In this document: positions 22,086 to 32,489 of the stretch, in pieces
Layout: each line of letters begins with the position of its first letter
Position numbering within the stretch: position 1 is the stretch's first letter
DNA from: Saturnia japonica
Taxonomy: Eukaryota > Arthropoda > Insecta > Lepidoptera > Saturniidae
Length of the DNA: 64,000 nucleotides
Direction of reading: 5' to 3'
NCBI GenBank assembly: GCA_033032175.1
Contig: CM065322.1
Location: 6,448,001 to 6,512,000, forward strand
Made by a program: the position numbers and the translations under genes
The notes under the pieces: generated by a model
Told to the model about the DNA's origin: nothing
What the model saw: only the letters and a program-made list of their open reading frames with translations
Databases searched by the model: none

Positions 22086-22400
22086 TCACGGGTGTAAAGG
22101 GTGTCGAATTATAACTGCCCAAACCAACTTCACCGCACGTGGTGCACCGTGCTGAGTGACGATTGTTGAAATGGTGATAGTGGGGTGGTAGGACTGTACA
22201 ACCCTACCGGGTCGCGACAAACACGCGTATGGTGATAAGCCCGACATAATGATTCGGTTTTGCGCGTCGCGTTTTGGGATGAGCCGGTGCGTATCCAGAT
22301 TAATTACGCAGGCTGATGATGGATTGTTGATCACAGTTGTTTTTGGATTGTACTGTGGTTACCATCAGGCATAGTGCCGCCAATTTTCAGTTATACTATA
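22086..22400 (-). repeat. R1 dispersed repeat, near full length, reverse
   Basis: Best-preserved R1 copy. In minus orientation it runs from GGCGGCACTATGCCTGATGG through CACAGTACAATCC, GGATACGCACCGGC, CATCCCAAAACGCGACGCG and GTCGCGACCCGGTAGGG to CACGTGCGGTGAAGTTGG and a final ACACCC block. The minus frame stays open for 82 codons with the recurring LIPKRDA motif. No box A/B is evident, so it is not clearly a tRNA-type SINE. No inverted repeats and no known protein. Confidence 0.65.
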
Positions 22401-22479
22401 AAAAAAAATTAGAAAAAAGTTTTGTTAACACATTTTTTATTTTAGCGTTTATCTAAATCTCACTTGGTTTTCAATTATT

Positions 22480-22600
22480 GTTTGTGTGTGTGCCTAAAGG
22501 AGGACTGTCTCGCAATTGCAGCTGCCGAAGCACATCAATAAATGGTTGGTAACAGATTTACAATTTGAGAGCAGTAACTAGCCAGGCGGACCTCAGAAAA
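22480..22600 (-). mobile_element. SINE-A fragment, reverse
   Basis: CAATTGCAGCTGCCGAAGC, then GTAACAGATTTACAATTTGA, matches the reversed SINE-A body (compare 17455-17490). Confidence 0.5.
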
Positions 22601-22879
22601 AGTAAAAAAAGTGCATGAAAATGTTATGGTTTCATCAAGGTGTTTCATGCTCATGCTCAAATCTCATGCTTATTGTAAGAATTCATACCTGTATCGACGA
22701 TCACGGTGTCTGAATACGTTACCGCCGAAAGTTAATACATCTTTGATCCCACTTCTGAACTAAAAATAATTTTTATGTAATAATAATAAATAAAAAACGA
22801 TACGGAATATAAAATTTTTGAAACAAAGGATAAAATATTTACGGCCATTGTAATTTTTTTTTTTTTGTATATATGATAA

Positions 22880-23045
22880 AATTCCTGCAGGCTGGTCGGC
22901 AATCGCTCACATTGTTCCCAGTTGAATACGATACGATATAAAAAGGCATTGTAATGCAGTGAGGAAATGGAAAGTGGGATAGTCTGCGTAACGCGAGATT
23001 CTCGCGTACGCGCCGCTATGCGATACGACCATCAAGCTAGGGATG
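22880..23045. promoter_or_regulatory. CpG-rich patch with TATA-like box and palindrome
   Basis: GATATAAAAAGG at 22936 lies about 50 bases upstream of a CpG-rich segment containing the perfect hairpin ACGCGAGA-T-TCTCGCGT at 22991-23007. The arrangement is promoter- or enhancer-like, but there is no attached exon. Confidence 0.25.
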
Positions 23046-23768
23046 TGATATATCTACCCAAAAATACCAATAAATTTATTTAAAAAGGAATCTTTTTCAA
23101 ATAGTATTAATTTTTTTATCCAAATAATGGATGGATTGCATTAAAAAATGGCATCACCTTGAGTTGTTGTGTATAATAATTTTTACTTTCTTTTATTATA
23201 ATGATAATTTTGTAACGATCTGACATACGGTTATATCAACTAAGCAAACTAAACTAAGCACAATTTGTAAAATGTGAGAAGTTTATTCATAAAATATTAT
23301 AATATAATGGCAAAAGGACTGGTATGACAGAAACAAAAAAATAAAACAAATCACGAAATATGTGTCGTAAGTGGCAACACTAGAAGAAGGAATGACATTT
23401 TTAAGCAGTCATGTTTTGTCTGTTTTATATAAATTTTTTATCATTCTAATACCAGTAAATTAAAGATTTCCTTTGTGTATGTAGATGTAAAATTAACAAT
23501 TGAAATCAATATGGTAATCTGATATTACTTATTAGTACCTACTTTTCTTAATGCCAAGGTTCGAGGGCCTTATGTTACAGCCCATTTTCTTGAGTGATTT
23601 GTTATGATAGATCCTTACGTTTTTGGATGACAATTAATTGAAGCCCTCATGTCCACTGTCCGCCTTTTTGACCCAACTAAACGCACCCGAGGTTTTGTTG
23701 AGTTAGTCGATAGTCGGTCTTACTAGCCTACAGTTTCTACAATATAAAATACCCATTTTTGTATTAAA
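23046..23768. other. Non-coding DNA
   Basis: AT-rich; the 23560-23720 segment is less so but unassigned. Confidence 0.4.
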
Positions 23769-24294
23769 CTAGCTGTGTCTCACGGTTTTACCCGACAAAC
23801 ACCGCGCCGCCAAATGGGTCAATCATAATTGTTCTTCCCACAGTACAAATTATTTTAGAAGTAATTTTTTTCGTAAATATTAATATGCCATGTCTAAAAA
23901 TAATGCTTATAAATCACATTGAAATTTTCAATAAAATACCTTATTTTGGCCTTTATATAAGAGAAAGACTTATGCTATTTCAACTTTTTTTCAGATATAC
24001 TAAGGAAAAATATTTTTGTAGAAATTGTATTTCCGTATCTTTAACGATTACGCCAGCGCACGCGGATAAAGCAGTTCGGAAGGGACTCGACTTCCAACTT
24101 ACGTAACTTAAATCAATATTTAAGACTTGCTGACAGTTGTAGCCTTATATTAGATAGCCTATACTATTCTACGTATGTTTGACTATCGTATAATTTTTTT
24201 TATTAAAATCCGACCGGTACATAGTTCCGGAGATTAGCGTGTTTTAACAAACAAACAATTACTCTTTCGCTTTATTATATTAGTATAGTATAGA
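23769..24294 (-). mobile_element. H2 Helitron-like element, complete copy, reverse
   Basis: In minus orientation it begins A^TCTATACTATACTAATATA and ends ACACAGCTAG^T, with a small hairpin CGG-GTAAAA-CCG shortly before CTAG. It contains the widespread internal block AGCGAAAGAG, then TTTGTTTGTT, then CGCTAATCTCCGGAAC. The TC start, CTAG end and A/T insertion point fit a non-autonomous Helitron. This sequence type is very common in moths and butterflies. No RepHel coding sequence is present. Confidence 0.65.
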
Positions 24295-24381
24295 TTACCA
24301 ATCTTTTATATTTGATAAAAAAATATTACTATTTATGTAAAAAATAAGAATAAATAAATAAATTTAGGGGTTTATAATAAG

Positions 24382-24520
24382 ACTAGCTTATGACCCGTCC
24401 ACTTCGCTGGAACATTTATATACATTTACTACATAATAAACATTTATTACAATTTTAATTATATTTCGTTCAAAACATTCGAGCATGATTGAAAGACAAA
24501 TATTGAAACAAAGGTAATTT
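24382..24520 (-). mobile_element. Helitron-like 3'-end fragment, reverse
   Basis: GACTAGCTTATGACCCGTCC, then ACTTCGCTGG, is a typical reversed Helitron-like terminus (CTAG plus a GC-rich hairpin region), but the body fades into AT-rich sequence. Confidence 0.4.
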
Positions 24521-24535
24521 CACATTTATAATATA

Positions 24536-24925
24536 CTAGCGGTGTGCCCGCGACTCCGCACTCGTTTATTACCATCAGTAGTTATTCACATCTCGTAATT
24601 TTACTCATATTGTTGACAGTTCTTATGCAGTATCAATTGAGGAGTGACATGTATTTCCCGTGTACTATATTTATTTATTTATTTACACATTATACGTTAA
24701 ATACGCAATGGCGGACTTAATGCTTAAGGCATTCTTTGCTAGTCAACCATTAGGTGATGCAGAGATAAATGTTGGTAGGTGTAATATTCATCAAAATCGT
24801 TTGAAAATTATTGTTCCATACCACGATTTCTAATGCATTATTAACGAATCTTACAGCCTCTCAATTATAGTGTGATGTATGCTTCCCAGAGAGAGACAGA
24901 CAGACAGACAAAGACAGTATTAAAT
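24536..24925 (-). mobile_element. H3 Helitron-like element, truncated, reverse
   Basis: Begins CTAGCGGTGTGCCCGCGACT and follows H3 through TAGTTATTCACATCTCGTA and the TATTTCCCGTGTACTA module, ending near a (GACA)n tract at 24895-24910. Compared with 47967-48651 the distal part and 5' TC end are missing. Confidence 0.6.
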
Positions 24926-25954
24926 TTATGCTTGTAATTATTAACATGTTTATATAAATCTTAATTCCTACAAAACTTTATATATACATACATACGTATT
25001 GAATAAGTAGCGTTAGATGTTCATGTTAAATATTATTTCCTTAGTTAACTAGAATTATTCATAAAATATATCAATGTCATAATAAATCTAAGATAAACAT
25101 CTTAAATGATTACTTTATGATCACATTATGATGATATAATGAATTGACTTACATTATTTATTGGAATAAATTTATCCATTCAACATATAATTAGAGATAA
25201 ATTATATTAGAAGAAGTAAGAAAATAATTTCATTATTTAACGAAGACTCTAGGATTGAAAAAAGAGAGGAAAATCAAAAACCGCCTTTATAATATGTTTC
25301 TGAATGACACTGATACAACATTAAAAAGGCTTAGCCAGAGCCAAAAGGTTTAACCTGACATTTTGCTGGCAATTATTAGAACCTGCCAAATTAAATTAAA
25401 TTAACGTTAAAACGCGGATGTTAAATTAAATAAAAGTTAAATCATTCTAAGATTATTAACACGATGATTTTAGTCTTTTCAATGTCTAATATATCATATA
25501 AATACCTCATAAACGCATAATTACCTTTAAAATACTATAAAAAAGGTATAAAAACGTTTGAAGGATATATTTTGAATTATAGTTTATTTCCTCAGTCGAT
25601 TTGCACAACACTAACATATCTCATATGTTTTATTGTGGTGCGCGGTGTACACTGAGTCGAATGCTTTTGTGCGGATTAAAACAATTCAGTGTGCACGTGC
25701 TTTTACTGCCACCGCGCGGTATAATGCGGCTATTTTATGATATTACCCGATTACTTTACTCTCTGATATTGGATGAGATTGAAATATAATTCATAATAAG
25801 TTGCAAACACCCATATAATGTGGTAGCATAATTCCATTTTTGATTCATAAAATTAAATTTTTATACGCCAACTCAGACTGAAAAGAGTACAAACTTTTGA
25901 CTTTGTTACTGGTTGCTTGGAAATTCATGATATTATTTTGCTAGGTAAATAATA
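24926..25954. other. AT-rich non-coding DNA
   Basis: Nothing firm. At 25636-25720 there is a GC-richer segment with nested inverted repeats (GTGTACACTGA/TCAGTGTGCAC and GTGCGCGGTG/CACCGCGC). Two TATA-like boxes lie at 25535-25550, but no exon follows. Confidence 0.4.
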
Positions 25955-26672
25955 TTAGGTCCTTACATATGAAATTGGCGTTTTGTTGAATTGACCAGTT
26001 TGATCTCATATATATGGCGTTTGATGAGGAATTCCAAATTCAATTTTTTTTTAAATTTCGGCTTGTGTATTTGTCTTTGGAATTTAGTAATTCATTTGTT
26101 TCCGCACCTTTTGATTTTTTTTTGAAATCGTTCTTTTCACAAAATGGAAAACTTAAAATATCGCGTTACTTACGAATTTCAGTCCCAACTCAGCATCAAA
26201 GCTGCAGAAACAGCTCGAAGGATTAATCATATGTATGGGGAAGCTACTGAAAAAGAAAACACGGTAAATTTTTAGTTCCAACATTTTCGTTCTGGAAATT
26301 TTGACCTACTAAATAAGCGCCGTGGACGGCCAGAGACCCTAGTTGATAATTAAGAATTAAAGGTGATTGTGGAAGCGAATTCATCGCAAACCACGTAAGA
26401 GTTAGCGGCAAGCTTCGGTGTTAGTGATAAAACAATTTTAATTCACTTGAAACAATTTGGAAAAGTGAAAAAGCTCGAGAAATGAGTACTGCATGAATTG
26501 ACAAATGAACACCAACAAACACGCATTATGTGGTGCGTTACAATACTCAACCACAATAAAGAGAGAATCTTGAATCTTATTGTTACTTGTGACGAAAAAT
26601 GGTCCCCTAATGACAGTCGGAATTGCTCATCACAGTGGTTGAACGCAGGAGAACCGGCCAAATCCTATCCCG
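25955..26672 (+). pseudogene. Cecropia-type mariner transposase relic
   Basis: Tc1/mariner transposases cut and paste DNA at TA sites. The 5' end TTAGGTCCTTACATATG, then AAATTGGCGTTTTG (25955-25985), is the mariner inverted repeat as I know it. The reading frame begins at ATG 26144 and keeps one frame to 26672. Readable parts include AAETARRINHMYG, FRSGNFDL, RGRPETLVDN, ELAASFGVSDKTILIHLKQ, then VTCDEKW with the first catalytic aspartate (GAC 26591-26593), and SSQWLNAGEPAKS. Four in-frame stops interrupt it (first TAG 26273-26275). After AKSYP the similarity ends, so the second and third catalytic aspartates and the 3' inverted repeat are missing. Dead copy. Confidence 0.85.
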
Positions 26673-26879
26673 TCGTCACAAAACCTCCAAATAGCACTCA
26701 AATTCCAAAGGGTTCTGGTAACATTCACAAGACTACTCTGACAAAATTCTATCGAGCAAACTCCGTTGGCAATAATTTTTATTCTAAAAGTAACATCTAA
26801 TGAGCAAAATTAATGACAAGTGCAAAACAACACAAACTGCATTACTTCGTCAGCCGCGATTTAATAATTTAATTTGCAA
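26673..26879 (+). other. Sequence after the mariner breakpoint
   Basis: The mariner frame stays open to 26800, but the peptide no longer resembles transposase. I cannot tell whether this is scrambled mariner or host sequence. Confidence 0.35.
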
Positions 26880-26965
26880 TGGTGCCTAATGATAAGGACA
26901 GTATAATCCAAAAACGACGAGGTCCACCGCGAATTCTGCCATCAATCGCTTAATTACTGGGTATA
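26880..26965 (+). repeat. R1 dispersed repeat, 5' fragment
   Basis: TGATAAGGACAGTATAATCC, then AAAAACGACGAGGTCCACCG, matches the R1 head. Confidence 0.5.
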
Positions 26966-27124
26966 CACCGGCTACTCCTGGGCCTTTGCTTACCACTATT
27001 GCGGGTCTACCATTGGCCATAAAGGCCCTGGAGCCTCAGATGGCTTTTACAGCTTCAGTGTAGCTTGGGGGTGAGCGTTTAAGGCACTCAGCCGCGAAAG
27101 CGTGGCAACATGCTCAAGGGTGCC
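26966..27124. repeat. Unnamed repeat, also seen near 62.2 kb
   Basis: GGCTTTTACAGCTTCAGTG, then TAGCTTGGG, resembles GACTTTTACAGCTTCAGCG, then AGCTTGAC, at 62209-62240. This suggests a low-copy repeat that sits next to R1 here. Confidence 0.35.
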
Positions 27125-27460
27125 AAAGTGGCCGAAGCTCAGCTTGGGCTGGTTCCGTAGTTGGCTGCACGTGGTGTACCCTGCTGATTAACGAACGAGA
27201 AAATAGCGGCAACGAGGTAATAGGGCTGTTTTGCCCGACTGGGTCGCGACCACCATGCATGTGAAAAGTTTGTCATAGTGACTCGCTTTAGCGTGTCACG
27301 TTTCGGGATCAGCCTGTGCATATCCAGTTAAATTATTGCAGGTTGGCATGACAGCAGTGACCGTCGATGGATTACGATCTTTCGGTAGTCGCCTTTGTGT
27401 TAGGATTGTACTGTGCATACCATCAAGGATAAGATCGTCAATTTGCCATACTACTATTAA
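27125..27460 (-). repeat. R1 dispersed repeat, near full length, reverse
   Basis: Second well-preserved R1 copy. Minus strand: TGATGGTATGCACAGTACAA, then CATGCCAACCTGCAATAA, CTGATCCCGAAACGTGACAC and GTCGCGACCCAGTCGGG. The peptide MHRLIPKRDTLKRVT overlaps the HRLIPKRDAQNRI of the 22.1 kb copy. The plus-strand right border ends in an A-rich run at 27458. Confidence 0.65.
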
Positions 27461-27465
27461 AAAAA

Positions 27466-28152
27466 AATCTTAAATTATTTAGATATTACCTGCAATTTAC
27501 TGAGTAAAATGGAACTTAAAATTTACATTTTGAATAGATGATGGGATCATGGTAACGTGTCTTCGACGAAAATGACACTTAAAATCTGATGAGGTTGTGA
27601 TCAGACACCAAGGGGTGATCATGATTTTGATACGGTAATCAGTGCTTATTAAACAACCATCAGTAATTATAGTGGAATAGTGTTGAAATTAATTTATAAG
27701 AGTTAAAAGCACGTGAAAACCATCATCTTGTATTTTTGTGACTAGGTACTCTTTGCCCAATTGTTATGTATAATGAGGTTTATTTAAATAGTTTAATATT
27801 ATTTTGAACATCAGCATACTTTTTCGTTAGTATTAGAAAAGGCATTTTTGAATTCGAAACTATTTTCTTAAGTTGATAAACAGACATCGAGTGCCACCCT
27901 TTTTTGGTTTAAATAAGGTATCCATTACCTTTAGAACCACAGCATCCAATTTTTTCAATTGGCACAGTTTGGTAAGACGGTACGTGGGAGGTTCAATTTA
28001 AATTGGATTTATTTGAAAAGGTGTTGCATCGTATCGAATACCTTAAAACGCGTTGGTATGGCGGGAATGCGATTAATAATGTTTTTATAAAGAATTCCCT
28101 ATCAGAATAATTGGTATAAAGATTGTTAAAAGGTAGTGAATTGATTTACGTT
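27466..28152. other. AT-rich non-coding DNA
   Basis: No supported feature. Confidence 0.45.
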
Positions 28153-28479
28153 TTAAATGTCTATATATTTTAGTAGTAATCCCGGTATTTCTACGCTGAT
28201 ATACTTATATGTAAGGTTTCTATAAATAATTACAAATACATTTTTTATTAGCTTATGACTACACGCTATGACTGGGATTTCTTTGGACCAATATATCCAG
28301 GACATGCAAACAAGCATTATAAATTTCCTGAATCCTATACCTAGGCATATATTCTTGGCAATGCAGGGTTGTTCATGAAGAATAATAATTTTTCTAACCA
28401 ACTCTTGTAATTGTTTAAGAGGAAACGCGGCCGGCCAGATATTGGAAGAATAAATACATTTTAACACAAATGTATTGCT

Positions 28480-28620
28480 GTCGCGTTGTGCTCGGACGAT
28501 TGAATAGAGCATGAAAGAGACAACTGCAGCTCGGACTGTTATACTTATGTAAAATATAATAAATGAAAACATAATTTCATATTCCTCTGTTTCCGCCTCC
28601 AAAAAAGGACCGATCTGAAT
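28480..28620 (-). repeat. R2 dispersed repeat fragment
   Basis: Similar to 4137-4262: GAGCATGAAAGAGACAACTG, then TTATACTTATGTAAAATATA and TTCATATTCCTCTGTTTCCG. The 149-codon minus frame 28153-28602 that includes it has no known domain and is most likely a chance extension of this repeat. Confidence 0.5.
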
Positions 28621-28757
28621 ATCCTATAAGTTTTGCTTCTATTTTTTATACTAAGTAGTCAAATTTGTTAGATGGATAATTGATAACGACGATATAATGT
28701 TACTCACGTTACGAGATGGACAGCGTGACTGTACACAGGAAAAATGTTTATTTTAGT

Positions 28758-29004
28758 CAAGGGCAATTATGAGATATAGGTATTGAAATTATTCGATTAT
28801 GAAGATGGCTCGAGAAATCTCGATTATAACCATAAGTAATTACTAATTTGATAGTATCAGTAACTAACTTCAAACTAGTGTTGGTAGTCCGGAGAACATT
28901 TTTTTTATCTCGTCGTTATATAAGTTCTTATTGGTAATACTTATTAGTAATATCGTTCGATTATGAATATTATTAGTTGCTAATCAACTTTAGTAATCAT
29001 ACTA
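28758..29004 (-). mobile_element. hAT-type MITE, second copy, reverse and eroded
   Basis: Shares GGGCAATTATGAGATATAGG, ATTACTAATTTGATAGTATC, AACTTCAAACTAGTG and GTAGTCCGGAGAACATTTT with the reverse complement of 33634-33886. The outer TAGTGGT ends are lost at both sides. Confidence 0.65.
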
Positions 29005-29330
29005 ATATAATACACGTGAAAGTGTGTATGTTTGGATGTTTGTTACTCAATCACGCTAAAACGGCTGAACAGATCTCAATGATATTTGGCACACAGATAG
29101 TCTATTACCTGGAATAACACATAGGATACTTTTTATCCCGGTAAAAGTCATAGTTTAACCAGTGTTATCTTACAAATATAATAAATGGAAATTTCTATGT
29201 TTGTTACTCAATCACACAAAAATGGCGATTTTTTTAGTTTGTCGTGTTCCGAGATCAGTCTGTGTATATCCAATAATAATACGGAGACGAAGTAGCGGGT
29301 ACCAGCTAGTAAGTAAATATTGTGATTATG
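29005..29330 (+). repeat. R3 dispersed repeat with embedded R1 scrap
   Basis: GAAAGTGTGTATGTTTGGAT, GTTTGTTACTCAATCACGC, then GGAATAACACATAGGATAC and TTTTTATCCCGG are blocks of a very common lepidopteran repeat (RTE-like LINE tail or Helitron-like; I cannot decide). At 29243-29277 an R1-like piece GTCGTGTTCCGAGATCAGTC is embedded. A second head-like block (GTTTGTTACTCAATCACAC) at 29200 suggests two copies in tandem. Confidence 0.5.
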
Positions 29331-29772
29331 TCGCCCAACACTACAGTGATCTTATTAACTGAGGTCTGCACCACACTGTTGATATCGCGCCCAGCCATTA
29401 GTGTGAGTCAATAGTATGGATACCAAGTCATTAGTACGAATTCCATAATCACATCTTAACGATTATCCGTCAAACATTAAACAGAATCTTATCCATGTAT
29501 CTATTAACCTGGCAATTTTAATTATATTTATGAAAATTAATTAAATAATCTATGGAAAAGTCCTGTATGGCTGCCCTCCTAGGTATAAAAAAATCTTCAA
29601 AAATTTTTATCTGTCCTCTTTTATATACTATACTATATAAAAATATTTGGTCTAGTGCCTTTATCTAGGGATAAAACAGACGAATACGTGTGTACGGACT
29701 AAACACCTACATTTTTCTGATAAACCAAAAGTATTTGACTTCAACTATTTAGCTAGACAAAATTATTCAAAC

Positions 29773-30319
29773 ACTGCGGTGTGCCCGCGGCTCCACACGC
29801 ATTTTTTACGTAATAGTTATTTATACCCCGTAATTTTATTTTTACTCTTATTGACAATTCAAATTAATTGAGTAATAAATAACATATTAAACTTCCCGTG
29901 TACAAAAATTTCATTAAAATCTTTTGCTACTATTTTTATTTACTATGTCTATTTATATTATGAAGATTCTTATAGTCTATCAATTATAGAATGGCGTATG
30001 CTTCCCGTCTATAAAATTAGATCCTGAATCGCTTGTGAATTAATGAAAATCTATTTTTTTCTCTTTTTATTGTCCTTACTAAAAGTAATATTGAAAATTG
30101 TTATAAATCATCAATTGTGAAAAAACGTACACTTCTCGTGTACAAAATTTCATAAAAATCGGCCGAGCCATTTTTGAATTACATCCTAACATACAGACAG
30201 ACAGATAGACAAAAAATTTATGGGCATATTCGTGACCAGCGTCCTTTATATAGTTGTTTCATCAGCGAATTAAAAAAAAATTACATGTACAGACATAACT
30301 ACGGATTTATTAATACAGA
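29773..30319 (-). mobile_element. H3 Helitron-like element, near complete, reverse
   Basis: In minus orientation it starts A^TCTGTATTAATAAATCCG and ends CCGCGGGCACACCGCAGT, where the expected CTAG has lost one base. Two copies of the internal CTxxCGTGTACAAAATTTCA module are readable (near 29900 and 30140), plus a third, more diverged, near 30010. Non-coding. Confidence 0.65.
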
Positions 30320-30325
30320 TTAGAG

Positions 30326-31149
30326 AAAAAAAAACACTTCAAACCACATTAAACAACATTATTGGAATGAATTAATGCCATCCAATAAAATTAAGACGCC
30401 CACTTTTTCTGAGCACCTCTAATTCGTTGGCATCCGCGACTGGCACGCCAGGCGTCCGAAACGCGTCGTCGTCACACACCACCGGCGTCCAGCTATGTAA
30501 CTCTTCCTTTTTTTGTAAACACCTAATTAATTTCACGCCAGTGTATAGCGTAAAGTTTTTATAGGCTCATTTAACAAATAAGTTAGTCAATTTACTTATT
30601 AAAATTATTTGTATCTATATTTAATAAGACCTATCGTATATATCTTAATTATTGAAGCTATAATTTTTAACATTACAATTTACGATCCTATAAAAGTAAG
30701 GTCTCGAGGTAGGTAGGTATCTCGGTTGCTGTAAATCTCCTCGGCACACGAACCTACAAATTACGTTCAATATCGGCAGTGATATGGCGCGGGTATCGGT
30801 TGCTATGGCAACAGGCGTGAGAATCCCAGGTCAGTACAATGTTCGCCGACCCCCGGTAAAGGTGCAATGGTCACTTATACAGTATGTTATGGTTTGATTG
30901 AAAATAACGGACGAATTTTTTTTACTACAAATATCTTTGTTAGTAAATATTTCATAATAAGTCAGACACTTTTCTGGTATAAGTAACGAACGTATACGTT
31001 TTTTTTTGTTGCTGTTTATTTAAAGATTTTCTTGTTTTTTATGCTATGAGGTTTGTAAATAAAATAATACGACCAAAAATATTCTGATATCATAAAAAAA
31101 AACACTTGTCATTCGAATGTCAAGAAATGAATAAGATTTTTTACTATAC
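30326..31149. other. Non-coding DNA with a CpG-rich patch
   Basis: A GC-rich stretch at 30408-30495 (GGCACGCCAGGCGTCCGAAA, then CGCGTCGTCGTCACAC) and another at 30775-30870 stand out, but neither has exon borders. The remainder is AT-rich. Confidence 0.4.
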
Positions 31150-31520
31150 TTTATACTAGTACTTTTCTCGCGGCTTCATTCGCGATATAGTTGAGTTATA
31201 GTATGTTCCATTATATTATTATGTTTTATGTCCCATATTAACGCCTCACGTTTTTACTAAAGTTGATGAACGTCTAGTATTTCGTTCTATTATTCTAAAT
31301 ATCTATTATAAAAACAAACAATTTTCATAGATCTATCTAAAACAATTATGTATTATACGAACTTTCATACCCTTTTCAACACCTTAAGGGTTGAATTTCC
31401 CAAAAACCTTCCTCACATACAGTGTAAAAAGAACCCACATGCAAATTTTCATGTTTTTTCATGTTTTCGCTGTTCGATGATAAGTCAGTCAGTCCTTCAG
31501 TTATCCTTTTATACACATCA
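31150..31520 (-). repeat. Dispersed repeat shared with 58.8 kb
   Basis: Blocks CGCGGCTTCATTCGCGATA, CAATTTTCATAGATCTATC, AAGGGTTGAATTTCCC and a GTCAGTCAGTC end recur in the same order at 58765-59095. This is an old non-coding transposon family of uncertain class. Confidence 0.5.
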
Positions 31521-31754
31521 TCTTTTATCATTAGATAAAGCAATAATCAACACTCACTGGCATAGCATGGCATGGTACTTGGCAAAGATTTTCAACTTGA
31601 AAAATGTAGCCCGTATGATTGTTTTAAATTGCCATGTGTCGGAAGTTTATTCTTAAAATATTATTCGTAGTTATGTTCAACGTTGCAGAATTTACTATTA
31701 AGCCGTCGCTCGTCGCTTTAAAAAGACCTTACTGAAATTTTTTTTTAAATATAT

Positions 31755-31960
31755 TTGTAACTAATTGTGCCCTGCGGATTCACCCGTGTTAAATACTAAT
31801 AACTTGCTACAAATTGGTTGACGTTTATGGTCACTGCTTCGATCTTAATGGCTGTTGTCATGTTAGCCTTCCTTAATAAATAGTTTTTAAAATACAAAAT
31901 GATTTTTTCAAGTCTGCTAGTTCTAGAGATTAGCGCGTTCAAACGAACAAAAATAACAAA
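31755..31960 (-). mobile_element. H2 Helitron-like fragment, reverse
   Basis: CCCTGCGGATTCACCCGTGT near one end and TTCTAGAGATTAGCGCGTTC near the other match H2 in reverse. Confidence 0.5.
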
Positions 31961-32289
31961 CGTCCTGTATGAATTGTTTTGCACGACTAACATTTGTACT
32001 TAAGTTAAAGATAACGGATTTAGAAAGAACGCAACTGTTATCCTCTAAATCTCTCGACTGGGCTTACTACAGGCTTTGTTTTTGCTCAAATATATCTATA
32101 AATGGAGATATTTAGACACAAGTTTCACCACCTGCTTGAATTAGAGTCAACGCGTACGACGTGTAAACTCGGTAATGTGGGGTTAAGAAATTATAAGTAT
32201 CATTAGGAGTAACATTCTCTGTCACCAAAGTATATATTCGTCACCAATTTGTCTCCCCGAATTATAATATCTATTCTCAATAAATATTC
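31961..32289. other. Non-coding DNA
   Basis: Nothing recognised. Confidence 0.4.
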
Positions 32290-32489
32290 TTGTGATCATA
32301 TTTTATTATACTAATATTACTAATAAATTAAATACTAATTAAGATCTAATACGGGGCTACTAGGTAGTGTGCCAAAAATACTAGCAGCATTGCCGCGTTG
32401 TATGGCAATGCTGATTTTTTGGGCAAGGTAAAAGCCTGCCTTTTTGTCTCTAGTGGACTCGCACAAACAATTAATTAATATGATCACAA
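32290..32489. mobile_element. Possible MITE with 13-bp inverted ends and internal hairpin
   Basis: TTGTGATCATATT at 32290-32302 is the exact reverse complement of 32477-32489. Inside, 32372-32422 folds as CCAAAAAT...CAGCATTGCC / GGCAATGCTG...ATTTTTTGG with a 9-base loop. No coding capacity; target duplication not clear. Confidence 0.4.

Noticed and set aside
26014..26226. 70-codon frame upstream of mariner as a separate gene
   Set aside because: It is the mariner 5' untranslated region and the start of the transposase in another frame.
28153..28602. 149-codon minus-strand open frame as a gene
   Set aside because: Its N-terminal part is the R2 repeat also found at 4.2 kb, and the rest has no domain, start context or splice signals.
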